From assembly GCF_002120225.1 (NCBI RefSeq), contig NZ_LAPZ01000017.1:1-61197 (forward strand): a DNA stretch of 61,197 nt. Direction: 5' to 3'. The first letter of the stretch is position 1, and every line of letters begins with the position of its first letter. Source of the DNA: Tenacibaculum holothuriorum (GTDB lineage Bacteria > Bacteroidota > Bacteroidia > Flavobacteriales > Flavobacteriaceae). Made by a program: the position numbers and the translations under genes. The notes under the pieces were generated by a model. The model ran no database searches. It was given only the letters and a program-made list of their open reading frames with translations, and was not told the origin of the DNA. This document shows, in pieces, positions 27,446-36,051 of the stretch.

Positions 27446-27922
27446 TTATTTTTTAGGTGCATTAAAAGTTCCTTCAGTAATTTTTTTAGTGGTTTTGTCT
27501 CCAGCTTCATAACCATCAAAAGAAAAAGTTCCTTTTATATGTGTGCTTGTATCTTCTGTAATAGTAACAGTACCAGTACCAAAATTAAAAGTAGTAGCCC
27601 AAGCTTTTATAGGTGTAACGGTTCCGTACATCATTAGATTTGTATTAGAAAGAGCATCTCCTGCTTTGTAAGTTCCTTTACCATTGTAAGATGAAATATT
27701 AATACGAATGTATTTTCCAGAAGAGTCTGAGCCTTGTACAGCAAGTACTCCTGAGTTTACTACAGCACCAACTGTAGCTTCTAAAGATGTAAAACCGGTT
27801 CCATCTACTTTTGCAGTTAATGTAGCTCCTCCATTTGTTCCTTCTGTTGGGTCGTCATCACTACAAGCCATAAAGAAAATGAACATAAAACTTAATAACG
27901 ATAATTTGTAAAACGTTTTCAT
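27446..27922 (-). CDS. DUF6252-like lipoprotein
   Basis: 158 residues. Lipobox FFMACSDDD followed by acidic residues (surface-lipoprotein type). Mature part: ATLTAKVDGTGFTSLEATVGAVV, a beta-sandwich-like pattern with TYKAGDALSNTNLMMYG, and the GTFSFDGYEAGDKTTKKITEGTF ending typical of DUF6252-type proteins. Function unknown. Lies 31 bases after the gene at 27954-28991 and before the other lipoprotein, forming a short operon. Confidence 0.75.
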   Translation of the reverse strand: MKTFYKLSLLSFMFIFFMACSDDDPTEGTNGGATLTAKVDGTGFTSLEATVGAVVNSGVLAVQGSDSSGKYIRINISSYNGKGTYKAGDALSNTNLMMYGTVTPIKAWATTFNFGTGTVTITEDTSTHIKGTFSFDGYEAGDKTTKKITEGTFNAPKK

Positions 27923-27953
27923 AATAATAGATTTTTAGATTAGTATAGATTTT

Positions 27954-28991
27954 TTAAATTTTTGAAAAATATTTGTTTGTAGATTCTCCTAAGTAATAAT
28001 TAACTCCCTCTAAGACTCCGTTAAAATATTTAGTACTGTCGAATTTTATAGTTTGTATAACTTTAGCTTCTCGTGTAGGAACATTAAAAACTTTATAGCC
28101 ATTACCAATATGATCTCCTTGCATATCTACTTTACCAGTTTTTACAGCTTTATATTTTTTATTAGGTAATACTCCAGCAACAGGAATTCCTTTTTTAGGT
28201 AAGGTTGAAGTAAACCAAGCTTGATATTTTAGGTTCTTTTTAAAACCAAAATCAAAAGAACTCATGATTAGTGTGCTTTTATTAAAACCTAATTTACTTT
28301 TCGATTGAATTGAAGCAGATTTAGCAAGACGTAAGTTTGGTTTAGCAACTACTTTAGCAATACCACCAATAAGTTTACCGAAGGCTCTACTTCCTTGAGA
28401 TTCTCCATCTTCAGCAAAAGGAACTAAAATGTTAACTCTTGCTACAATGACACCACCTAGGCTTTTTGAAGTTTTTAGAGTGGTATTAAACATTCCGTAG
28501 TTTTTTCCTATAAAAGTTATGTTAGTAGGATTTGTGGTTATAAAACCTTTATATTGTTGAGATGGTGTTCCTCCTATATAGGTTTCTGATTTTTTATAGT
28601 ATTCATGGTCTTTAAAATCTTTTCCAGTTAAAATTTCATAACCTTTGTTTTTTAGTTGTGTTATAAAGCCTTCATACGCTTTATCTGTCAACTCTTGAAG
28701 TTTACTAGGTTCAATATCACCTAAGCCAAGAAATAGAGCAGCTTTAGCGTCACCTATGTAACTTTCTCCACCAAGTTGTCTTCCTCCTTTTTTAACTTTA
28801 GATTTAGCATAGATGTATTGATAGTTAATAGAAAACTGTTCAATGAAAATTTTCTTTTCAGCTTCTTTGAACTTTTTTTGTCCATAACCGCCATACTTTA
28901 ACTTGGCTTTTTTAACGGTTTGGGCATTAATAACATTAAAGCTAAAAGCAAATGTTAGAATACAACTTAGAAATATAATTTTTGATTTCAT
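27954..28991 (-). CDS. Secreted protein of unknown function, first gene of the two-component locus
   Basis: 345 residues with a signal peptide (KSKIIFLSCILTFAFSFNVINAQ). No family recognised. The mature chain is basic and begins VKKAKLKYGGYGQKKFKEAEKKIFIEQF; a helical segment (LQELTDKAYEGFITQLKNKGYEILTGKDF) recalls outer-membrane assembly proteins that measure a periplasmic effector, but this is weak. The second half is beta-rich and has an alpha-free GVIVARVNILVPF. It is first in a run of six minus-strand genes ending with the histidine kinase and response regulator, and a perfect 18-bp palindrome lies 53 bp upstream. Confidence 0.75.
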   Translation of the reverse strand: MKSKIIFLSCILTFAFSFNVINAQTVKKAKLKYGGYGQKKFKEAEKKIFIEQFSINYQYIYAKSKVKKGGRQLGGESYIGDAKAALFLGLGDIEPSKLQELTDKAYEGFITQLKNKGYEILTGKDFKDHEYYKKSETYIGGTPSQQYKGFITTNPTNITFIGKNYGMFNTTLKTSKSLGGVIVARVNILVPFAEDGESQGSRAFGKLIGGIAKVVAKPNLRLAKSASIQSKSKLGFNKSTLIMSSFDFGFKKNLKYQAWFTSTLPKKGIPVAGVLPNKKYKAVKTGKVDMQGDHIGNGYKVFNVPTREAKVIQTIKFDSTKYFNGVLEGVNYYLGESTNKYFSKI

Positions 28992-29044
28992 GATGATAGA
29001 ATTTTATGATGTTTCAAAATTCCAAAATCAATGAAAGCTGTTCA

Positions 29045-29062
29045 ATACGTCATTTGACGTAT
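29045..29062 (-). promoter_or_regulatory. Candidate response-regulator operator, copy 2 (perfect palindrome)
   Basis: ATACGTCATTTGACGTAT is a perfect palindrome of two 8-base arms around TT. It lies 53 bp upstream of the start at 28991 and 14 bp upstream of a one-mismatch -7 box (TGATTTTG, 29023-29030), placing it over the -33 region. The near-identical copy is at 24702-24719. Confidence 0.65.
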
Positions 29063-29083
29063 TTTTAATTATGGTGTTGTAAC

Positions 29084-30034
29084 TTAAAAAGTTATGTTCG
29101 GGTGGTTACTTCTTGTTTTAGCAATTTTCTTGTTCAATTTTTTTAAAAAAGTTTGATGAGCTTCAGAATTAGGATTAAAAGGACGGTGTGTTAATCCTTT
29201 TTGAATGGTATCTACTTCTTTCATGGTTTGAAAACTTTCTTCGGAAAACCATGTTTGTATAAATTTTTCCCAGATATAATTTATAGCAGTTGAGTTTGGA
29301 TGAATCATGTCTTCGTTATAAAAACGATAATCACGAAGTTCATCCATCATAATTTCATATGAAGGAAAATAATGGATGTTTTTTCTAGGTTCTACAACAC
29401 TATGAATAGAAGCGAGTATGTGTGATTTACTTTGCTTGTTTTCAATAAAACCATCTTTGATATGACGAACAGGAGAAACTGTATAAATAATTGAAGCTTT
29501 CGGATTGATCGCTCTAATTAAAGTGTTAATAGCATCAAGAGTTTCTGTGATTTCTTGCACAGATAATAGTTCTTTTAAAAAATTTTTCTGCGGAATTTTA
29601 TGACAGTTAGCAACAATAGTGTCTGATGCTATTTCTCTATAGATCCAAGAAGTACCAAGCGTAATAATGATATGAGAAACATTTTTTAACGATTTATAAG
29701 TCTGTTGAATAACTGAATTTAAGCTATTCAACAATTCATCTTTATCAGAAGAACTTAAACTTGAATGTGCATCAAAACAATGCCAGCGTTCATTGTGAAA
29801 AAAAATGTCTTTTTCGGTATAGGTTTCTTGATTGATAACTTTGGTAATTAACCTTTCAATAGCTTTAGGATGAAATAAAATTCCAAACGGATTTTGATTT
29901 GACTGAAATTTAAAATACGAAAGCTTATTACCAATGTTTTCTGAAAAACATGAACCTAATAATAGTATTTTAGATTGATAGTCTATTAGATTCTTAGATT
30001 GTTTTTGTATTGGTATTTCTGTTTGAAATTTCAT
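29084..30034 (-). CDS. GSCFA-domain protein (SGNH-like hydrolase)
   Basis: 316 residues. The family-defining motif LLLGSCFSENIG (GSCF at 27-30) holds the presumed nucleophile Ser, and DMIHPNSTAINYIWEKF near residue 257 supplies Asp and His of an SGNH-type triad. Also typical: NPFGILFHPKAI, FDAHSSLS, IITLGTSWIY, YTVSPVRHIKDGF. GSCFA proteins are frequent in Bacteroidota and Alphaproteobacteria; their substrate is not established. It follows alaS after a terminator hairpin; a near-consensus TAGTTTTA box ends one base before its ATG region. Confidence 0.92.
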   Translation of the reverse strand: MKFQTEIPIQKQSKNLIDYQSKILLLGSCFSENIGNKLSYFKFQSNQNPFGILFHPKAIERLITKVINQETYTEKDIFFHNERWHCFDAHSSLSSSDKDELLNSLNSVIQQTYKSLKNVSHIIITLGTSWIYREIASDTIVANCHKIPQKNFLKELLSVQEITETLDAINTLIRAINPKASIIYTVSPVRHIKDGFIENKQSKSHILASIHSVVEPRKNIHYFPSYEIMMDELRDYRFYNEDMIHPNSTAINYIWEKFIQTWFSEESFQTMKEVDTIQKGLTHRPFNPNSEAHQTFLKKLNKKIAKTRSNHPNITF

Positions 30035-30053
30035 TTAAAACTATATATAAAAG

Positions 30054-30082
30054 AAAAGCTCAAAGTTAAACCTTGAGCTTTT
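30054..30082 (-). terminator. Terminator after alaS
   Basis: AAAAGCTCAA and TTGAGCTTTT form a 10-bp stem with a nine-base loop; read on the minus strand a T-rich tail follows. The GSCFA gene starts only 19 bases further. Confidence 0.75.
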
Positions 30083-30086
30083 TATA

Positions 30087-32702
30087 TTAAACTACATATT
30101 CTTTAGCTTTTTCTAATACTTTTGGTAACCCTCCTGGGTTTTTACCTCCTGCAGTAGCAAAGAAGTTTTGTCCACCTCCACCACCGTGAATATATTTACC
30201 TAATTCTCTTACTACTTTACCTGCATCGTAACCACGTTCATTTGCTAAATCTTTAGAAATATAACAAGTTAACATTGCTTTTTCTGGTGATGCTGAGGTA
30301 GCCATTAATATAAATAGATTATTAACTTCTCCACCTAATTCAAACATTAGGTTTTTAATACTATTTTGGTCTAAATCTACTTTAGTAGCCAAAAACTGAA
30401 CTCCGTTTACTTCTTGTAACTGATTTTTCAGTTCACCTTTCATATTCTTAGCTTTATCTTTTAATAATTGCTCTATTTGTTTCTTTAAAGCTGAATTCTC
30501 ATCTTGTAAACTGCTTACAGATTTTGCAATATCTTTTGGATTCTTTAATAATTGTTTTACAGAATTAAAGTTACGTTCTACGTCTTCAAAGTATTCTCCA
30601 ACAGCGACATTAGTAATTGCTTCAATACGACGAATACCAGCAGCTACAGCACCTTCAGATTTAATTTTGAAATACCAAATATCTCCTGTTTGTTGTACGT
30701 GAGTTCCACCACATAATTCCATAGACTGTCCAAAACGAATTGCACGAACGCTGTCTCCATATTTTTCGCCAAATAAAGCTAAAGCACCTTCGTCAATAGC
30801 TTGTTGCATTGGAATATTTCTTTTCTCTTCTAAAGGAAGGTTTTCACGAATACGAGCATTTACAAACTCCTCAATTTCTTTTAACTGATCTTTGTCTACT
30901 TTTGAAAAGTGAGAGAAATCAAAACGTAAGTAGTCAGGACTTACTAAAGATCCTTTTTGTTCTACGTGATCACCTAAAACAGTACGTAACGCTTGGTGTA
31001 ACAAGTGCGTTGCTGAGTGATTACTAGCAGACAAACGTCTAAACTCATCGTTTACTACCGCCTTAAATGTTTCGTTTAAGTTCTTTGGTAAATTCTTTGT
31101 AAAGTGAATGATTACATTGTTTTCTTTCTTTGTATCAATCACGTAAATAACATCACCGTTTGGAGCTTCAATAAAACCTTTATCACCAACTTGCCCACCA
31201 CCTTCAGGGTAGAAAGGAGTCATATTAAATACTAATTGGTATTGATCTCCGTCTTTCTTAGTAGTTACTTTTCTATAACGCGTAAGCTTTACATCAACAC
31301 TTAAGGTATCATATCCAACAAACTCTTCCACTTCATCTTCTACTAAAACAACCCAGTCACCAGTTTCACTTGCAGAAGCTGCACGAGAACGGTCTTTTTG
31401 AGCTTTCATTCCAGCATTAAACTCTTCTTCATTTACATCATACCCTTTTTCACGAGCAATCAACTGCGTTAAATCTAAAGGGAATCCGTAGGTATCATAT
31501 AATTCAAAAGCTTTTTTACCAGAAACCGTAGTTCCTTGAGTAGTTTCAATTACACGATCTAATAATAATAATCCTTGTTCTAAGGTACGTAAGAAAGAAG
31601 CTTCTTCCTCCTTAATTACATTATGAACTAAAGTGTCTTGTTTTCTAATTTCTGGGAAAGCATCTCCCATTTGATGTGCTAAGGTTTCCGCTAACTTATA
31701 AATAAAAGGTTCTTTTTTATTTAAGAAGGTAAATCCGTAACGAATAGCTCTACGTAAGATTCTACGAATAACATATCCTGCACCATTATTACTTGGTAAC
31801 TGTCCATCTGCAATAGCAAAGGCAACTGCACGAACGTGATCTGCGATTACACGAATAGCAATATCAACTTTTTCATCCTTACCATACCCAACACCCGTAA
31901 TCGTTTCAATTTCTCTAATTAACGGTGTAAATACATCTGTATCGTAATTAGATTGAACGTTTTGTAATACCATACATAAACGCTCAAATCCCATTCCAGT
32001 ATCAATGTGCTTTGCAGGTAAATCTTCTAATGAACCATTCGCTTTACGATTGAATTGCATGAAAACTAAGTTCCATATTTCAACAACTTGTGGATGATCT
32101 TCGTTTACTAACGATTTTCCGTCAACCTTTGCTTTTTCTTCCGTAGAACGAATATCTACATGAATCTCAGAACATGGTCCACAAGGTCCTTGTTCTCCCA
32201 TTTCCCAGAAGTTGTCTTTTTTATTACCCATTAAGATACGATCTTCAGAAATGTATTGTTTCCAAATATCATAGGCTTCTTGATCCATTTTTGTTCCGTC
32301 TTTCTCATCACCTTCAAAAACGGTTATATATAAAATGTTTTTAGGAATCTTGTATACTTCAGTCAATAACTCCCAAGCCCAAGCAATAGATTCTTTTTTA
32401 AAGTAATCACCAAAACTCCAGTTTCCTAACATTTCAAACATGGTATGGTGATAGGTATCGTAACCTACTTCTTCCAAGTCGTTGTGTTTACCAGAAACAC
32501 GTAAACATTTTTGAGAATCTGAAATTCTATTGTTTTTTGGAGTGGCATTTCCTAAGAAAAATTCTTTGAATGGTGCCATACCAGAGTTGGTAAACATTAA
32601 TGTTGGATCGTTCTTTAACACCATTGGTGCAGACGGAACTATATCATGTTGTTTTGATTTGAAAAATTCTAAAAACTTAGCTCTAATATCTTGAGATTTC
32701 AT
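30087..32702 (-). CDS. alaS: Alanyl-tRNA synthetase
   Basis: 871 residues, usual length. Catalytic domain motifs [48 protein letters not shown]; editing domain [22 protein letters not shown] and [14 protein letters not shown] (zinc-site His and Cys); C-terminal domain end [23 protein letters not shown]. It charges tRNA-Ala and removes mischarged Ser/Gly. The upstream region holds a terminator-like hairpin (32742-32766) that may attenuate expression. Confidence 0.98.
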   Translation of the reverse strand: MKSQDIRAKFLEFFKSKQHDIVPSAPMVLKNDPTLMFTNSGMAPFKEFFLGNATPKNNRISDSQKCLRVSGKHNDLEEVGYDTYHHTMFEMLGNWSFGDYFKKESIAWAWELLTEVYKIPKNILYITVFEGDEKDGTKMDQEAYDIWKQYISEDRILMGNKKDNFWEMGEQGPCGPCSEIHVDIRSTEEKAKVDGKSLVNEDHPQVVEIWNLVFMQFNRKANGSLEDLPAKHIDTGMGFERLCMVLQNVQSNYDTDVFTPLIREIETITGVGYGKDEKVDIAIRVIADHVRAVAFAIADGQLPSNNGAGYVIRRILRRAIRYGFTFLNKKEPFIYKLAETLAHQMGDAFPEIRKQDTLVHNVIKEEEASFLRTLEQGLLLLDRVIETTQGTTVSGKKAFELYDTYGFPLDLTQLIAREKGYDVNEEEFNAGMKAQKDRSRAASASETGDWVVLVEDEVEEFVGYDTLSVDVKLTRYRKVTTKKDGDQYQLVFNMTPFYPEGGGQVGDKGFIEAPNGDVIYVIDTKKENNVIIHFTKNLPKNLNETFKAVVNDEFRRLSASNHSATHLLHQALRTVLGDHVEQKGSLVSPDYLRFDFSHFSKVDKDQLKEIEEFVNARIRENLPLEEKRNIPMQQAIDEGALALFGEKYGDSVRAIRFGQSMELCGGTHVQQTGDIWYFKIKSEGAVAAGIRRIEAITNVAVGEYFEDVERNFNSVKQLLKNPKDIAKSVSSLQDENSALKKQIEQLLKDKAKNMKGELKNQLQEVNGVQFLATKVDLDQNSIKNLMFELGGEVNNLFILMATSASPEKAMLTCYISKDLANERGYDAGKVVRELGKYIHGGGGGQNFFATAGGKNPGGLPKVLEKAKEYVV

Positions 32703-32741
32703 ACAACTCTAGTATCTTGATTTTTGTTAATTTTTAACTAA

Positions 32742-32766
32742 AAAATTACTTTAACAAAGTAATTTT
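32742..32766 (-). promoter_or_regulatory. Terminator-like hairpin in the alaS leader
   Basis: AAAATTACTTT and AAAGTAATTTT (11 bp) with a three-base loop; on the minus strand it is followed by Ts, between the probable promoter and the alaS start. It could attenuate alaS or stop stray transcription in the divergent intergenic region. Confidence 0.45.
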
Positions 32767-32777
32767 GAAACATTTTG

Positions 32778-32785
32778 TAAATTTG
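32778..32785 (+). promoter_or_regulatory. Promoter -7 box of the M23 peptidase gene
   Basis: TAAATTTG, perfect TAnnTTTG. The implied leader of about 65 nt contains a CATCC-GCAA-GGATG hairpin (32804-32817) with a GNRA-type loop. A second weaker box (TACATTTA) is nearer the ATG. Confidence 0.5.
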
Positions 32786-32833
32786 TGAGTTACCAAACTA
32801 GTACATCCGCAAGGATGCTTCGTTTAATGAGCA

Positions 32834-32841
32834 CAAAAATA
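32834..32841 (-). promoter_or_regulatory. Candidate promoter -7 box of alaS
   Basis: Minus-strand TATTTTTG matches TAnnTTTG, giving an alaS leader of about 125 nt that passes through the hairpin at 32742-32766. It lies inside the M23 gene leader, so the two divergent transcripts would overlap. Confidence 0.4.
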
Positions 32842-32855
32842 GTACATTTAGCATT

Positions 32856-33824
32856 ATGGCGAAAGTAAAATATTACTACGATCCAGAGACGTTATCTTAT
32901 CGGAAAATAGAACCTAAAAAAAGCGAAACAGTTAAGAAAAGTATTTTATGGATCTTAGGAGCTATGTTAATAGCTTTCTTTGGTTTTATAGGGTTTAGTC
33001 AATTTTTAATGTCTCCAAAAGAGCGAACACAAAAAAGGGAGCTCGAAAATTTAAAGTTGCATTACGAATTACTTTCTAAGAGAATGGAAGAGAGTTCGGA
33101 AGTATTAACAGCACTTCAAGAGCGAGACAACAATATTTATAGAACTTATTTTGAGGCGAATCCAATTCCTGAAGAACAGCGTAAAGCAGGTTTTGGAGGT
33201 GTAAATAGATACAAGCATTTAGATGGTTTTAACAATTCTGAAATGATTAAAGATGTGACCAAAAAGATAGATGTGTTGTCTAAACAAATGGTAGTACAAT
33301 CGAAATCGTTAGACGAAATAGTAAATTTAGCAAGAGAGAAGCATAAAATGCTAGCTGCAATACCAGCAATTTTACCAGTTAAAAATCAAGATTTAACTCG
33401 TACAGCTTCTGGTTATGGTATGCGTATGCATCCGATATTAAAAGTATGGAAAATGCATAACGGTATGGATTTTACTGCACCAACAGGAACTCCGATTTTC
33501 GCTTCTGGTAATGGTAAGGTTGTCAAAGCACATAGAAGTTCTACTTTTGGTAAAGTAATTTATATAGATCACGGTTATGGCTATACAACTATTTATGCTC
33601 ACATGAGTAAAATGGTAGCTAGAAAAGGTCAAAAGGTAAAACGTGGAGATTTGATTGGGTATGTAGGTAATACAGGTCGTTCTGCAGCACCACATTTACA
33701 CTACGAAGTTCATAAAAATGGTAGACCCGTAAATCCGATTTACTATTATTATGGAGATTTAACTCCTGAAGAGTTTATTGCAATGCAAAAAGCTTCGCAA
33801 CAAAAAGGACAATCGTATGATTAA
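32856..33824 (+). CDS. M23-family (LytM-type) metallopeptidase, membrane-anchored
   Basis: 322 residues. Short cytoplasmic N-terminus, one TM (SILWILGAMLIAFFGFIGFSQFL, about 28-50), a periplasmic coiled coil (ELENLKLHYELLSKRMEESSE), then an M23 domain (about 185-300): SGYGMRMHPILKVWKMHNGMDF with the HxxxD zinc ligands, IDHGYGYTTIYAHM, GDLIGYVGNTGRSAAPHLHYEV with HxH. It is a probable peptidoglycan endopeptidase that acts in cell-wall growth or division. The MerR regulator gene follows in 20 bases. Confidence 0.93.
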   Translation: MAKVKYYYDPETLSYRKIEPKKSETVKKSILWILGAMLIAFFGFIGFSQFLMSPKERTQKRELENLKLHYELLSKRMEESSEVLTALQERDNNIYRTYFEANPIPEEQRKAGFGGVNRYKHLDGFNNSEMIKDVTKKIDVLSKQMVVQSKSLDEIVNLAREKHKMLAAIPAILPVKNQDLTRTASGYGMRMHPILKVWKMHNGMDFTAPTGTPIFASGNGKVVKAHRSSTFGKVIYIDHGYGYTTIYAHMSKMVARKGQKVKRGDLIGYVGNTGRSAAPHLHYEVHKNGRPVNPIYYYYGDLTPEEFIAMQKASQQKGQSYD

Positions 33825-33844
33825 TAGTCAATAGTAGGTAAAGT

Positions 33845-34174
33845 ATGCATATAGATTTACCAGAAAAAAGATATTATAAAATTGGAGAAGTAGCTAAGGC
33901 CTTTGGTGTTAATACTTCTCTAATTCGTTTTTGGGATAATGAGTTTGATATTATTAAACCCAAAAAAAATGCAAAGGGAAACCGATTGTTTACTAAAGAA
34001 GATGTTGATAATTTCAAAATCATTTATAATTTAGTAAAAGAGAGAGGTTTTACTTTAGATGGAGCCAGACAGAAGCTAAAGAGAAATCCTGATAAAGTTG
34101 TGAGTAATCATGAAATTATTAGTAGATTAGAAGCTGTTAAAGCTGAGTTGAAAAACATTAAAAATCAATTATAA
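33845..34174 (+). CDS. MerR-family transcriptional regulator
   Basis: 109 residues, short member with the winged helix (YYKIGEVAKAFGVNTSLIRFWDNEFDIIKPKKNAKGNRLFTKEDV) and a dimerisation helix (RLEAVKAELKNIKNQL) but no room for an effector-binding domain. Such short forms are common in Bacteroidota beside M23 and LemA genes. It lies between the M23 peptidase and lemA and may regulate this envelope-related cluster (inference). Confidence 0.92.
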   Translation: MHIDLPEKRYYKIGEVAKAFGVNTSLIRFWDNEFDIIKPKKNAKGNRLFTKEDVDNFKIIYNLVKERGFTLDGARQKLKRNPDKVVSNHEIISRLEAVKAELKNIKNQL

Positions 34175-34193
34175 ACACAAAAAATCAAAAATT

Positions 34194-34793
34194 ATGAAAA
34201 AATGGTTAGTACCTTTAATTGTTATTGCAGTAATAGGTTTTGGACTATATAACTGGGCAGTTGGATTTAATAATACAGCGGTTGAGTATCAAGAAAATGC
34301 AAAAACAGCATGGTCTAAAGTAGAGAGTTCTTACCAAAGAAGAAATGATCTTATTGGTAACTTAGTAAAAACTGTTCAAGGAGCTGCAGACTTTGAAAAG
34401 AGTACGTTAACAGAAGTAATTAATGCTAGAGCTAAAGCTACTCAAACTACTTTAAATGCATCAGATTTAACACCAGAAAACATCGCTAAATTTCAACAAG
34501 CACAAGCTGGTTTAAGTGGAGCATTATCTAGATTATTAGTTTCTGTAGAACGTTATCCTGATTTAAAAGCGAATAGAAACTTCTTAGAATTACAAAGTCA
34601 GTTAGAAGGAACTGAAAATAGAATTAACGTTGCTAGAGACCGTTTTAATGAGAGTGTAAATATTTACAATAAACACATTAAAAAATTCCCAGGTTCGATT
34701 TTAGCAGGGATTTTCAATTTCTCTGAAATGGCACGTTATAAAGCAGATCCAGGTTCAGAAAAAGCACCTGATGTAGATTTTAACTTTAAATAA
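34194..34793 (+). CDS. LemA-family protein
   Basis: 199 residues. An N-terminal TM (WLVPLIVIAVIGFGLYNWAV) and the LemA helical bundle: YQENAKTAWSKVESSYQRRNDLIGNLVKTVQG, LSRLLVSVERYPDLKANRNFLELQSQLEGTENRINVARDRFNESV, YNKHIKKFPGSILAGI. Function in bacteria is poorly known. The lemA-TPM-TPM order (next genes at 34799 and 35237) is a recurring cluster in which the TPM protein is thought to associate with membranes or stress repair. Confidence 0.95.
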   Translation: MKKWLVPLIVIAVIGFGLYNWAVGFNNTAVEYQENAKTAWSKVESSYQRRNDLIGNLVKTVQGAADFEKSTLTEVINARAKATQTTLNASDLTPENIAKFQQAQAGLSGALSRLLVSVERYPDLKANRNFLELQSQLEGTENRINVARDRFNESVNIYNKHIKKFPGSILAGIFNFSEMARYKADPGSEKAPDVDFNFK

Positions 34794-34798
34794 GATAC

Positions 34799-35236
34799 AT
34801 GTCTAAAGTAGAAGATTTTCTATCTGTTGAAGAAGAACAGGAAATCGTTTTAGCTATTAGGCAAGCTGAGCGAAATACTTCTGGCGAAATAAGAGTTCAT
34901 ATTGAAAATTCTAGTAAGATTTCTCATTATAACCGAGCGTTAGAAGTATTTCGAATGCTTAAAATGTTCAATACCAAAGAGCAAAACGCAGTATTAATTT
35001 ATGTTGCTGTAGACGATAAAAAGTTTGTTGTTTATGGTGACAAAGGTATTGATGAGGTGGTTCCTGAAAACTTTTGGGAAAGCACAAAAAATGCTATGCA
35101 AGAACAATTTGTATTAGGTAATTTTAAACAAGGAATTATAAACGGAGTTTTAAAAGCTGGTGAAGAATTAAAAGTCCATTTTCCTTGGCAAATAGATGAT
35201 GAGGACGAATTATCTAATGAAATATCAAAAGGTTAA
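34799..35236 (+). CDS. TPM-domain protein, soluble form
   Basis: 145 residues, TPM fold: LSVEEEQEIVLAIRQAERNTSGEIRVHIE, AVLIYVAVDDKKFVVYGDKGIDEVVPENFW, GNFKQGIINGVLKAGEEL. No signal peptide or TM is visible, so it is the cytoplasmic partner of the membrane-bound TPM protein downstream. Starts 5 bases after lemA and ends immediately before the next ATG. Confidence 0.9.
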   Translation: MSKVEDFLSVEEEQEIVLAIRQAERNTSGEIRVHIENSSKISHYNRALEVFRMLKMFNTKEQNAVLIYVAVDDKKFVVYGDKGIDEVVPENFWESTKNAMQEQFVLGNFKQGIINGVLKAGEELKVHFPWQIDDEDELSNEISKG

Positions 35237-36040
35237 ATGAAAAAGTTTCTTCAGTATATATTCATATTAGGATTATTATTTACGTGTCAAGTTTCTATTG
35301 CACAGTTTAAAATTCCTGAAAAACCTAAATTTCAAACCAGTGTCTACGATTATATAGGTTTATTATCTGCTTCAGAAAAAGCAAATTTAGAGAACAAGCT
35401 TATAAAGTATTCAGACACAACTTCAACCCAAATTGTGGTAGCAATTATTAAATCTACAGAAGGAGAAAATATTGCTTATTTAGGAGCTCAATGGTTGACT
35501 AAATGGGGAATTGGTCAAAAAGGAAAAGATAATGGTGTTTTAATAACGTTAGCAAAAGAAGATAGAAAGATAAATATAAATACAGGTTACGGTGTAGAGC
35601 ATTTGTTAACCGATTTTATGTCCAGAAGAATAATAGAAAGAGATATTATTCCTCATTTTAAGCAAGGTAATTTTTATGCAGGTTTAAATAGTGGAGCAGA
35701 TGCTGTATTTAAAACACTACAAGGAGAGTATAAAGGAACAAGGAAAGAAGATAAAAGTTTCGATCCTAGTTTTATAATATTCATAATAATACTCATAATT
35801 TTCTTTTTAATTATTTCTCGTGGAGGAAGAGGAAATGGAGGAAGACGTAATTATCGTCGTTCAGATTCTAGAGATATTTTAGAAACCATTATTTTAAGTA
35901 ATGCTGGTCGAGGTGGCTTTGGAAGCGGAGGCTTCGGAGGAGGTTTTGGTGGCTCCTCAGGAGGTTTCGGAAGTGGAGGTTTCGGTGGCGGCTTCGGAGG
36001 AGGTTTCGGTGGCGGTGGCGGAGCTACTGGTGGTTGGTAA
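35237..36040 (+). CDS. Membrane TPM-domain protein with glycine-rich tail
   Basis: 267 residues. Signal peptide (YIFILGLLFTCQVSIAQ), TPM domain (VYDYIGLLSASEKANLENKLIKYSDTTSTQIVVAII, INTGYGVEHLLTDFMSRRI, AGLNSGADAVFKTLQGEYKG), one TM (SFIIFIIILIIFFLIIS, about 176-193), then a glycine/phenylalanine-rich tail of about 50 residues (repeats of GGFGGGFGG) ending GATGGW. The tail DNA (35910-36035) is itself a short tandem repeat and may vary in length. This architecture matches the YgcG-like TPM proteins. Confidence 0.92.
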   Translation: MKKFLQYIFILGLLFTCQVSIAQFKIPEKPKFQTSVYDYIGLLSASEKANLENKLIKYSDTTSTQIVVAIIKSTEGENIAYLGAQWLTKWGIGQKGKDNGVLITLAKEDRKININTGYGVEHLLTDFMSRRIIERDIIPHFKQGNFYAGLNSGADAVFKTLQGEYKGTRKEDKSFDPSFIIFIIILIIFFLIISRGGRGNGGRRNYRRSDSRDILETIILSNAGRGGFGSGGFGGGFGGSSGGFGSGGFGGGFGGGFGGGGGATGGW

Positions 36041-36051
36041 TTTAAGATCTC

